From NCBI GenBank assembly GCA_032173965.1, contig JAVUNC010000006.1, positions 37,915,870-37,979,869 of the forward strand: 64,000 nt of DNA. The letters are read 5' to 3'. The notes beneath the pieces are model-generated. The model was not told where the DNA came from. It did no database searches and saw only the letters and a program-made list of their open reading frames with translations. The stretch comes from Sitta carolinensis. Lineage: Eukaryota; Chordata; Aves; Passeriformes; Sittidae. Positions 55,701-61,775 of this stretch are shown here, piece by piece. Each line of letters begins with the position of its first letter. The first letter of the stretch is position 1. A program made the position numbers and the translations under genes.

Positions 55701-57051
55701 ACAATCAAGTAGGGTATAAATTATCCATGGTAAATTTCCTAATACATTAGATGCTAGTCTTCAGAAAATTATCTGCTGGGATTGTAAGAATTTATTATAT
55801 TTTTAGAATTTGTCGACTATATCATACACTTTATTTAAAGCATGATTCATTTTAAAAACACTCTTTATTCTATCATTGGAACCATCCTCACTCACTCTAA
55901 TACCTTTTTTTTCAAAGTAGTCCTCTTTAACTAAAAAAATTTATATCTGAATTGCTGTTCATTGTTACCAGAAATTTATAAGATCTGTAAATACCATCTT
56001 TTTTATGGTAATGAGTATGTGCTTTATTGCAGAATCTTTAAATAAATATGAGTGTTTGCCACTGCAATTTTGTGGAGGAACAAACATCTCAGAATAAAAA
56101 TGTCTGAGTTTTCAATATAATATGTTTTGTCGTAAGTTTGTTCTGATGTACGGAAATAATCTGTATCTCAGACCTGCTTCTAAGGAAAAATAAAGACTTT
56201 AGCATGTGGTATACTACCTTGCCTGAGAAAAAATTGAGTAATGTTTCTGTAAAGGTATGAGTTCCTGTAATGTCTTAATGGTCATGTACTCTAAATGTGG
56301 ACTCACCTGAGCACTTGAATATATGTTTTGTCAAATTACCTAAAATACCATACCTAGTCAGGATATAGTACAGAGTACACTGTCTTGATTTTACTAACTT
56401 CATATTTTTCTTAAAAATACTTTGTAATGGGAAAAGAATGTTATATACAGTAAATTCACTAATCCTGGGTTCTCTGTATTTTGTGCTGGATTAAAACTGG
56501 CACAAGTTTGTTTTATTTGTTTGACTAATGTCATCCTGTTATTAATAAAACATTATTCAGAGCTATTTCTGGATGAAAGAATAATGATATAGATTTTACT
56601 TTTTAGTTTTCTAAGGAAATGCGTAAAAGAAAACTAAGCCTGTTGCTAAGATGACATGAATTCCAAAACATGCTAGATTTACAGTCAGAGATGATCAAAA
56701 AAGAAATCATTCTGTGAGATATGTAAGAGTAAAATCAACAATATTGAAAGTCAGTTGCACTAATTAAAAAAAACATATTGTGGAGTAATTTTTTTCTTAC
56801 CTTGTTTCTGGATGTTTTTTTAATTTATTTTTGGAGCAAATTTCTAAGTAGGATACTTTGATAAAGGCATCCAATTAAGTACAACAGTTCCTACTCATTG
56901 AGTTTTTTACAAAAAACTCTACGTATGAGACCGTCAAAACCCCCAAATGAATACTATTCCTCATTCTTTGACTTACACTGTGTTTATATTCTTTGCTTTC
57001 TAATGGCATCTTGTGTTTTGTTCTTAGGAACGTATTATGGCCTTAGAAATG
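957..57051 (+). CDS. CEP128: CEP128 (centrosomal protein 128), internal part, 13 exons joined
   Basis: CEP128 is a long coiled-coil protein of the subdistal appendages of the mother centriole and the primary-cilium base. There it works with ODF2 and centriolin in appendage assembly, microtubule anchoring and ciliary signalling (family knowledge). Seen here: 13 plus-strand exons with AG/GT borders and consistent phases, total 2,241 nt (747 codons) if one surplus A in exon 11 is ignored. The translation is rich in E, K, Q, L and R with heptad-like spacing throughout, and no membrane segment or signal peptide is visible. Blocks close to the human protein as I recall it include [59 protein letters not shown], IGx[14 protein letters not shown] and TKLQWLCEE. 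The gene enters before base 1 and leaves after base 64000: about 210 N-terminal and 130 C-terminal residues are missing. Identification rests on recalled similarity over all 13 exons in order, not on an alignment tool. Confidence 0.94.
5138..5155. repeat. Poly-T run (T18)
   Basis: This is an uninterrupted run of T in the intron, directly 3' of the GC-richer block at 4725-5105. It reads as poly-A on the minus strand. No retrocopy was recognised beside it. Confidence 0.85.
5506..5540. repeat. TA/TG dinucleotide microsatellite
   Basis: An imperfect alternating purine-pyrimidine tract of TA, TG and TATG units lies within the intron. It is short, and there is no sign of function. Confidence 0.8.
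7907..7993 (+). CDS. CEP128: CEP128 window exon 2 (87 nt)
   Basis: This exon encodes 29 residues, [14 protein letters not shown] to YENEKHQ, phase 0/0. The acceptor is cttcaaag and the donor is cag|gtaaga, close to consensus. It corresponds to the human stretch with KKQEAKADE and TEKNQ. It is charged coiled-coil sequence. The open frame extends upstream into the intron by chance, so the start is set by the AG and by continuity from exon 1. Confidence 0.92.
7994..9483 (+). other. CEP128: CEP128 intron (1.5 kb)
   Basis: The intron is AT-rich with a conspicuous poly-T tract at 8780-8814. Nothing else was recognised. Confidence 0.8.
8780..8814. repeat. Poly-T tract (T14-C-T20)
   Basis: This is a 35-base T tract broken by a single C at 8794, well upstream (about 670 bp) of the exon 3 acceptor, so it is not its polypyrimidine tract. 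It is a low-complexity run prone to length error. Confidence 0.9.
9484..9558 (+). CDS. CEP128: CEP128 window exon 3 (75 nt)
   Basis: This exon encodes 25 residues, [19 protein letters not shown] then EALLHQ, phase 0/0. The acceptor is gaaatgaaag, with a pyrimidine-rich stretch further upstream, and the donor is cag|gtaact. It matches recalled human LEQELELSRR and EGSRETLLHQ closely. It is too short to stand out as an ORF and was found from phase continuity and similarity. Confidence 0.93.
9559..10755 (+). other. CEP128: CEP128 intron (1.2 kb)
   Basis: The intron is AT-rich and contains a tiny TAG-unit run near 9780-9800. No other feature was seen. Confidence 0.8.
10756..10888 (+). CDS. CEP128: CEP128 window exon 4 (133 nt)
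   Basis: This exon encodes 44 residues plus one base, beginning [15 protein letters not shown] and ending with DDDRRIRA, phase 0 in and phase 1 out. The acceptor is catatattttag and the donor is gcag|gtacaa. It corresponds to the human segment with VEELRTQL and LQHQVS. It was found from similarity and phase. The leftover G joins the first bases of exon 5. Confidence 0.91.
10889..12637 (+). other. CEP128: CEP128 intron (1.7 kb)
   Basis: AT-rich intron. The stretch around 12330-12400 is G/T-rich and low in complexity. No transposon or RNA gene was recognised. Confidence 0.8.
12638..12798 (+). CDS. CEP128: CEP128 window exon 5 (161 nt), tandem acceptor
   Basis: Phase 1 in, phase 0 out. With the proximal acceptor (ttttccag) it reads [15 protein letters not shown] and continues to [11 protein letters not shown], matching recalled human VEREKQDLEKQ and KRCMERKDKEKA. 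A second AG three bases on (cag-tag) would drop only one valine and keep the frame, so this is a NAGNAG site. The donor is cag|gtaaat. The proximal CAG is normally preferred over TAG. The upstream open frame back to 12433 is intronic. Confidence 0.92.
12799..15961 (+). other. CEP128: CEP128 intron (3.2 kb)
   Basis: AT-rich, otherwise unremarkable. A minus-strand open frame at 14545-14859 has no recognisable protein features and is taken as chance. Confidence 0.8.
15962..16312 (+). CDS. CEP128: CEP128 window exon 6 (351 nt)
   Basis: This exon encodes 117 residues in phase 0/0, starting [17 protein letters not shown]. It contains [14 protein letters not shown] and [20 protein letters not shown] and ends with ELMEKNSQ. 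Recalled human CEP128 has AERYLSELQQSEAL and AQESIRQWKLKHKKLERALE at the same place. The acceptor is gtggtgattccag and the donor is cag|gtaaga. It is a continuous coiled coil with very high E, K, Q and R content. Confidence 0.95.
16313..19240 (+). other. CEP128: CEP128 intron (2.9 kb)
   Basis: It holds one CR1 3'-end fragment at about 18394-18557. The remainder is AT-rich with nothing recognised. Confidence 0.8.
18394..18557 (+). mobile_element. CR1 LINE 3'-end fragment
   Basis: A 5'-truncated remnant of a chicken-repeat-1 type LINE, sense relative to CEP128. Recognisable parts in order are the AGTCTCCCTCACTGGAGATA region, the GATGCAATCCTGTGCC region, CTGCTTGAGCAGGGAGGTTG with GGACCAGATGACC, and the repeated 3' terminus ATTCTGTAATTCTGTG. 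It is diverged. It contains only untranslated and extreme 3' sequence, so it is inert. The edges are approximate. Confidence 0.85.
19241..19891 (+). CDS. CEP128: CEP128 window exon 7 (651 nt)
   Basis: This is the largest exon here, 217 codons, phase 0/0. The acceptor is cctttcctag after a T/C-rich tract, and the donor is aag|gtactt. It opens [15 protein letters not shown], then [17 protein letters not shown], which is nearly identical to recalled human CEP128. Later blocks include [38 protein letters not shown] and [12 protein letters not shown], and it ends AQIRMLK. It is an uninterrupted coiled coil with no stop. The open frame continues past the donor into the intron to 19966 by chance. 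It is the strongest region for gene identification. Confidence 0.96.
19892..23631 (+). other. CEP128: CEP128 intron (3.7 kb)
   Basis: It carries a broken sense CR1 fragment of reverse-transcriptase coding sequence at about 20157-20722. The rest is AT-rich with T-rich low-complexity stretches around 21410-21435 and 21497-21511 and no other feature seen. Confidence 0.8.
20157..20722 (+). mobile_element. CR1 LINE fragment, reverse-transcriptase region (decayed)
   Basis: This is CR1 ORF2 sequence in sense orientation, truncated at both ends. In shifting frames it shows the GEVPGDWK segment, a region related to DPGNxxPVSL, the IMEQNLLEA block, the RT motif A block [17 protein letters not shown], and the motif B block VPQGSLLG. 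The motif C catalytic FADD/YADD region and everything downstream are missing. At least two frame changes and in-frame stops make it a dead copy. A roughly 21-bp insert near 20205 is bounded by direct ACCAT repeats. The edges are approximate. Confidence 0.9.
23632..23796 (+). CDS. CEP128: CEP128 window exon 8 (165 nt)
   Basis: This exon encodes 55 residues in phase 0/0, starting [19 protein letters not shown]. It contains [15 protein letters not shown] and ends FVKQELEKK. Recalled human has SLEEKNMAK and [15 protein letters not shown] here. The acceptor is ctttaccatcag and the donor is aag|gtaaaa. Coiled coil. Confidence 0.94.
23797..26643 (+). other. CEP128: CEP128 intron (2.8 kb)
   Basis: It contains the sense CR1 3' end at about 25396-25704. 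The remainder is AT-rich with no feature recognised. Confidence 0.8.
25396..25704 (+). mobile_element. CR1 LINE 3' end (5'-truncated)
   Basis: Sense orientation. It covers the last ORF2 codons, with [20 protein letters not shown] and then [19 protein letters not shown] visible in one frame, followed by the 3' untranslated region and the terminus ATGATTCTATGATTT typical of avian CR1. It is 5'-truncated, as usual for LINE insertions, and the coding remnant is not functional. Confidence 0.93.
26644..26817 (+). CDS. CEP128: CEP128 window exon 9 (174 nt), weak donor
   Basis: This exon encodes 58 residues in phase 0/0, starting [19 protein letters not shown]. It contains [15 protein letters not shown] and ends SLEKFK. 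The recalled human equivalent includes EEEHLRRMEEARLQ and VIGKEIDAAC. The acceptor is tttcacttcag. The donor aaa|gtaatt lacks G at -1 and at +5 and is the weakest of the 13. The phrase attcaaagt is repeated immediately downstream, which may create a competing weak site. The C-terminal part departs from a plain coiled coil. Confidence 0.92.
26818..28367 (+). other. CEP128: CEP128 intron (1.5 kb)
   Basis: AT-rich intron with T-rich low-complexity sequence around 27010-27060. No repeat family was recognised. Confidence 0.8.
28368..28427 (+). CDS. CEP128: CEP128 window exon 10 (60 nt)
   Basis: A small exon of 20 residues, phase 0/0, reading [20 protein letters not shown]. The acceptor is tgctttttcatag and the donor is aag|gtaata. 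The core DPHRWLAE is shared with recalled human CEP128, while the proline-containing first half is less conserved and interrupts the coiled coil. It was found by similarity and phase, being far too short for ORF detection. Confidence 0.92.
28428..30093 (+). other. CEP128: CEP128 intron (1.7 kb)
   Basis: It holds a short sense CR1 3' end at about 28491-28583, starting only about 60 bp after the exon 10 donor. The rest is AT-rich with nothing recognised. Confidence 0.8.
28491..28583 (+). mobile_element. CR1 LINE 3' terminal scrap
   Basis: About 90 bp carry the avian CR1 3' untranslated motif GGGAGGTGTCCCT, then GGGGTTGGAACTAGATGATC, then AAGGTCCTTTTCAGCCC. The terminal ATTCTATGA repeat is degraded to GAGTCTGTGA. 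Sense orientation, strongly 5'-truncated. Confidence 0.85.
30094..30287 (+). CDS. CEP128: CEP128 window exon 11 (194 nt) with 1-base frameshift
   Basis: The exon enters in phase 0 and reads [18 protein letters not shown], matching recalled human [15 protein letters not shown]. At the A8 run 30143-30150 the frame is lost. As written it stops at TGA 30214-30216. One fewer A restores [20 protein letters not shown] and a run to EEVHREKR, matching human REQ/RQQL and DEIHREKR, and exits in phase 1, exactly what exon 12 needs. The acceptor is a T-rich tract ending aatgtag; the donor is gag|gtatgt. The surplus base is therefore either a homopolymer sequencing or assembly error (more likely) or a real truncating variant. 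Confidence 0.92.
30923..31275 (+). mobile_element. Degenerate avian ERVL-type LTR (apparently solo, 3' side decayed)
   Basis: The sequence follows a widespread bird endogenous-retrovirus LTR in order. It starts TGCCTGG, then AAGTTAATTCTCTTCCTAAT, TTTTGGATTTAATATG, ATAATGTTGATAAC, TTTAGTTGTTG, AAGTCAAGGACTTTTCAG, GCAAAGGGATATTCCATA, and the late GGTGGTGAGCAA segment. The 3' end with the polyadenylation part and terminal CA is not recognisable. No gag, pol or env sequence lies on either side, so it looks like a solo or fragmentary LTR. The family name is recalled from sequence pattern only. Confidence 0.8.
33833..33856. repeat. TA/CA microsatellite
   Basis: A short (TA)n(CA)n tract in the long intron, flanked by further TATA-rich sequence from about 33808. 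Confidence 0.75.
34458..34485. repeat. 14-bp exact tandem duplication
   Basis: The unit AATCTCTGTTTAAT occurs twice head to tail. Probably replication slippage; no function inferred. Confidence 0.85.
37143..37167. repeat. Poly-T run (T25)
   Basis: An uninterrupted T homopolymer in the long intron. It reads as poly-A on the minus strand, but no retrocopy body was recognised to its left. Confidence 0.9.
41185..41214. repeat. 15-bp exact tandem duplication
   Basis: The unit AAAAAGTCAAGTGTC is repeated twice head to tail. Slippage-type duplication. Confidence 0.85.
43331..43372. repeat. TTTAAGGCC minirepeat (about 4 copies)
   Basis: Four near-copies of a 9-10 bp unit, (A)TTTAAGGC(C), in tandem. 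The unit is partly self-complementary (AAGGCCTT), so both strands look alike. It lies at the right edge of a GC-richer block (about 43140-43330) of unknown origin. Confidence 0.85.
47134..48265 (-). mobile_element. CR1 LINE with internal RT deletion
   Basis: Antisense to CEP128 and read here on the minus strand from 48265 down. The first part matches the ORF2 linker between endonuclease and RT (a VGPDG-like block, a LKELAH/FERPLS-like block, then [16 protein letters not shown]). It passes at once into the RT C-terminal block [19 protein letters not shown], followed by the GCIKHS/ASRAR-like region, the last ORF2 codons and the 3' UTR ending near 47134. RT motifs A to C between those blocks are absent, so the copy has an internal deletion besides frameshifts. 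The edges are approximate. Confidence 0.88.
49606..49715. repeat. TATATG hexamer microsatellite
   Basis: About 110 bp of (TATATG)n, also readable as (ATGTAT)n, with one two-base slip near 49654 that puts the halves out of register. Translated, it gives a meaningless [12 protein letters not shown] repeat. Confidence 0.95.
53792..53889. repeat. 49-bp perfect tandem duplication
   Basis: Two identical 49-bp copies lie head to tail (53792-53840 and 53841-53889), each beginning TTATTTTCCTAAG and ending CAAAACAGTC. No base differs between copies, so the event is recent or an assembly artefact. It lies about 400 bp upstream of the exon 12 acceptor. Confidence 0.97.
54287..54336 (+). CDS. CEP128: CEP128 window exon 12 (50 nt)
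   Basis: Phase 1 in, phase 0 out. The last G of exon 11 plus AG gives glutamate, then [16 protein letters not shown]. Recalled human has LLEETQRKDEEMGSLQ, in the same position after HREKR. The acceptor is taattttgcag and the donor is cag|gtacat. The phase agreement independently supports the A7 reading of exon 11. Confidence 0.92.
54337..57027 (+). other. CEP128: CEP128 intron (2.7 kb)
   Basis: AT-rich intron. A minus-strand open frame at 54970-55290 shows no family features and is taken as chance. A 14-bp phrase CTTTCATGTGAAGC occurs twice around 55401-55440. Nothing else was seen. Confidence 0.78.
57028..57051 (+). CDS. CEP128: CEP128 window exon 13, 24-nt microexon
   Basis: It encodes eight residues, ERIMALEM, phase 0/0, directly after GALQ of exon 12. 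Recalled human CEP128 has DRVIALET following GSLQ. The acceptor is tgttttgttcttag with a good pyrimidine tract, and the donor is atg|gtaagt, close to consensus. Strong sites on both sides make up for the tiny size. The next human segment (STQVALDHLES) is not found in the rest of the window. Confidence 0.87.
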
Positions 57052-60000
57052 GTAAGTTTCTTAAATTAATTTCCAAACCAATCCCAATTACATTGCTGAT
57101 AATTTGTCTAAATTATGAAAATATTATTTATATATCTCTTTTAAAAAAGGTTGCAGTTCTGGGTTTTTAACTGTCATTTTACTTTTAAGAGAAGATGTGA
57201 TAACTTTGCACTGCAGCTCTCTGTGTAGATTTTTACCATGGTACTTCCATACTAGTTATACAGTGTATTTCAGTGTTGTCATTTTTCTGTACAGTTCAGT
57301 CTTCATCCCACTCCTGGGAAGAGAAATAATGTAGATTTTGTCCATAAAAAAGATACTGTTTTTCTAACGCTTCTAGTGGTTGAGGTCCATGTGATAGATC
57401 TAATTATTTCAGTGACTAGTGTGTGCTTATTTCTTTGGTCTGGGAGGTGCAGGACAGAATCAGTTCATCTGCCCATATCAACACTGCAACTGAAAGGGTA
57501 AAGGAATGTAATTTTAACTGCTAATTAATATATTTTAATATGATATTAAGTTGGAAGAAGAAAACTTTTTGCCTGTACATGCATTTTCCAGATGTTCCAA
57601 GGTAGCAAGTCTGTCCATCAGGTGGAATAGCTGGAATGAGTTTCAGCTTGCCCTGTAATTTTGGAACCACTCTTCTTTCCCTTCATGTAGGAATGTCCAA
57701 TAAGACATCACAAATTGTATGTCAGGCCCATAGTTTCTTTTCATGAGAAATTCAGAAAATTTCATCTGAAGAAACTGCTACTGAGACAATATCAATGCAA
57801 GTATAAACTTCTAAAATTTATTTGTGCAAATTATTATTTTATTCTTTCTGATAGTCTCTGCATCTCTGAAAACAGTTTCTGATTTCAAAAATATATTTTA
57901 AATGTATTCAAAATGTTAAAAAAATCTTTCACTCAGTTATGCAAGGCCCTTTGGGAATCAGAGTGCTGTGCTACAACACCTGCCTTATGGAAGCTAATGC
58001 TGGCATTCAGTGTCCTGGCACTTCACATGGTGCTGTGTGACTGTCAGGTGTTGACAGGACATTAATTCTGTTCAGGACCTTCTCTTATTCATGGTTTGTT
58101 GGCATGACAATCAGACAGGCGTGTATCCATTGTCATCCTTTTCTCACAAACTGTGAGTTAAACAGCCTGAAGATTCCTTGTCCTCTCTGCTCCCAGAGCT
58201 ATTTTGACACAGGCAAAGGATAGTTGTTTGCAAATAGCCCAATGTCATGCAAATTTAGTCTGTATTTTGTGACAAATGTTTCTTTCTATTTTTTCTCCTT
58301 TTTATACTTCCAATGTCTCCTACTTTAAAAAGGAAGATTTGTAAATTACTCTTCAGATGGAAGAAAAGGATAACCTTTTTGTCATAGTATCCCACTGTTC
58401 TCCCTTGCTCTACAATTTACTCATGTCTAACTCCTGCACTTGCCAGTAAAATTGTTGTAGTGGCCATGTGATGAACTTGCCAACCTAGATAATACAAAAC
58501 AAGTTGGGAAAGAAATGTAACATGAACCTATCAGATCCCATTCAGAGTTTTGGGTAATTTAACCTTCCAGGTCTAGCTTAATGTAACTCAGTGATTTTGT
58601 GAGTTGCTGTAAACAAGGAGGTTCCTTGCCTCTGTCTGAACCCTGTCAGCTCCTTCTCCTCTCAGCAATCTGTTTCAGCTGGAAGCTCCATCTCTTGTCT
58701 ATGATACCAGGCAGTTTTTTGGGTCTTCTATTTCCTTGGCCAGCTCCTGTTTCCAGAGGAAAGTGCTGTTATTATGAACCTCCTTCAAGATATTACACAT
58801 GATCTGATCTCTCCCTTAAGGTGACTGAGAACAAATACTACCCATTTAGAAGAAGCTTTTGGATATTTTGGCTCTTTTTTTGAATCAGATCAATTTTGCT
58901 ATATGATTCAATAGATAGGTACACCACCTCTTGCTCCAGCAATTTGTGCAGGTCAGGAGCAGAAGCTGGAAGGTAAGGAAGAGCAAGGTTTGTTAGGCAG
59001 ATGCACTAGTGGATATAAAAAAAGCTGAAGAACCTAGATGTTTTCTGGAATAATCCTTCCACTCTTGAGAAGTGCCAGAGGAGTAACAAGTATAGGCAAA
59101 ACTGAAGTTTTGAGTATCTAGAGATTATGTGTTTTGTGTGGCTTTTTTATTTGGTTTAATGCTGTTAATGAAAGTGAATTTAATTATTTCATAGCTGTTA
59201 ACAAGTAAATATCCTAATTACTTTAGTAATAAATTATTTAGTCTGAAATTTTGAGAGAATTAATATGATTTATTTTTAAATTAAATGAGTTACTTTATTC
59301 TTGAGTATACTTTAGTTGTTACATACAAGATTTGGCTCTGTATTATTTACAGAGAAAGATGTATTTTTTGGGGGAAAAATGTGCATTTTATTCTCAGATG
59401 AGGCTATAATGGAAGGTGTATTTGTTTCTCATAAAGAGGTCAGGATGCATTTTGTAGGTGCACACTACTACTATGCTGTGCTTGGGATTTTAGTGGGTTT
59501 CTATAAACTACATATTGTTCTTCGAGAGCATTAACTACAAATTATGTTCCACTGCCTTACTAGTACTAGTCTGACATAGAAGACTGCAAAATTTAATTTG
59601 AAATCAACCACATCCTGAAGTTATTACAGTGAACATATGCATTCTATATCCTTTGATCAATAAAACAGCTTGTTGCTTTCAGTGGAGAACCCAGAAGTGA
59701 GGTTACCACTTTCTTAGAATACTTGGATCAGACTTTTCTGGACACAATTCAGCTTTTTGTTACAATGTCCATAAATCTAGGTTAACTCCAGTAATGCTGT
59801 TAAGTATTCAGCAAAATTGTTGTTTAATATGAATTTTCTGTTCGGTGTGAATATTTATGCATTTTATTGGAATGCATTTTTATGTTCAAGAAAGTGAAGT
59901 TATGAATACCAATAAAAGAGATTTCTGTCTGCATCTGCTCAGCAATGTAAAAGCTATCAGATTTTTCTCCTGTAGTAGCAGGCTCAAATTTACATCAGTT

Positions 60001-60671
60001 TACTGGTTTATCACCAGTTTAGAAGAATTGGAAAGATAACAATACCAAATGCATTTTGCAGAGAGATTATATGACTGTCTGACACCATCCATTTTTATGT
60101 GCTTGTTCTCCCTCTCTGTCTCTCTCAGTGTGCCTTCCATCAATAAGTAAGTTGCTGTTCGCTCTTGAGATTATTTCATGATTTCCATACTTTGTCGTAT
60201 GAATGTTGAGGAAATACTGAATTGAGGGGTTAATACTTTCTTTTCCTCTTGCTTTGATTCTGTAGTGTCTTGCCAAAACTACCATTACATCAAAGGCTTT
60301 CTGGTCCCCCCAGAACACAGCCACTCTTTGATCTTACAAAAATGGCCAGGAGCAGTTTGAGATCCCCTGTCCTGCCTGCCTTGCCCTTTCCTTTCCTTTC
60401 ATCGCCGAGCCAGTGTGTCGCTTCCTTTCATTGGGCTTCCCAGAGTCTTTCCTCTGCTCATTACCACCAAGTAACTTCTGCTTCCTGAGGGTGCTGGCAG
60501 CCCATTGTTTCTTTTCTCCTAATGCTCAGCTTTCCCTTCCCTTCTTCCTTGATGTTGTCTTCTCACTGTTCATGTTTATTGCTCTTGTTTAGTACCTAGC
60601 TACTTGTCCCTCCTCTGCCCCCTACTCTTTGGTGTTTCACTTGTTCTTTCAGGTTGTTTTCTAAATCTCCT

Positions 60672-61050
60672 CTAGTTTTTTAGCCCTCCAAGTGAAAAAG
60701 CATTTCTGTGTTCAGACAGAACCTCCTGTGTTTCAGTTTGTGCCCGCTGCTTGTCACTGGGCAGCACTGAAAAGAGCCTGACTTCTCTTCTTTACACCTT
60801 CCCTTCAGATACTCGTGCACATTGATGAGACCTCCCAGAGCCACCTTTTCTCCACACTAAACAATCCCAGCTTTCTCAGCTTTTCCTTACAGGAGAGATG
60901 CTCCAGCCCCTTAAAAATGTTGTTGTCCTTTGTTGGACTGGCTCTTGTATGCCTCTTTTGTACAGGAGAACCCTGAACTGGACCCAACACTCCAAATGTG
61001 GACTGACTAGAGGAGAGGGATCGCCTCACTTGACTTGCTGGCAATGTTCC
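60672..61050 (-). mobile_element. CR1 LINE fragment, ORF2 C-terminal part
   Basis: Antisense to CEP128. On the minus strand the frame shows FKGLEHLSCKEKLRKLGLFS followed by VEKRW, the conserved CR1 ORF2 C-terminal segment, preceded by a diverged version of the region before it. It ends near the codons for the last ORF2 block, without the 3' UTR, so it is truncated on both sides. Confidence 0.88.
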
Positions 61051-61360
61051 TAGTGGAACCTACATCTAAGCTCCTTTCAAAATTATGAAAATGTGTTCCA
61101 TATGTTGCATATATTTAACATTTTTGCCACAGTTTAATAAACCAAAATCCTTCTGTTTTTAATAAGAGAAAGTAAAAATCTTAGGAAAAATCCTTATTGC
61201 AAGAGACAAGTTATCTAAAGTTATTTATTCTAGTTGAACTAGGAGTAGCAGTATACAGTGTTCTCAATTTTTTTTTTTTAACATAGTAGGTATATGCACA
61301 TAAATGTAATTTTAAAGAGAGATCCTATGAGTTCCATCTACAGGATTCTCATGAGAAATC

Positions 61361-61775
61361 AGAGAATCATAGAATCATGGAGGTTGGAAAAGACCTCTGA
61401 AACCATCATGTCCAATCTTTGACCGAACACCACCTTGTCAACTAAACTATAGCACCAAGTGCCACATCAGTCGTTTCTTGAACACTTCCAGAGGTGGTGA
61501 CACCACCCCCTCCCTGGGCAGCCTGTTCCAATGCCCTTTCAGTGAAGAAATTCTTCCTAATATCCAACTTGAGCCTTCTGTGGAGCAGCTTGAGACCATT
61601 TCCTCTTGTCCTGTCACTTGCCTGGGAAAAGAGACCAACACCCACCTGGCTATAGCCACCTTTCAGGCAGTTGTAGAGAGTGATAAGGTGCCCCCCAAAT
61701 CTCCTTTTCTCCATGATAAACAACTCCAGCTCCCTCAGCTGTTTCTTACATGAATTATGTTGGCCTTTCATCTGT
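61361..61775 (-). mobile_element. CR1 LINE 3' end (5'-truncated)
   Basis: Antisense. The 3' terminus is seen at the left edge as AGAGAATCATAGAATCATGG, followed on the minus strand in reverse by the 3' UTR, the block with [12 protein letters not shown] residues, RLKLDIRKNFF, SDRTRGNGLKL and KKQLRELELFIMEKRR. It overlaps the same part of the element as the neighbouring fragment at 60672-61050, so the two are separate insertions. Confidence 0.93.

Noticed and set aside
61478..61753. Plus-strand open frame of 91 residues
   Set aside because: It is antisense to the minus-strand CR1 3' end.
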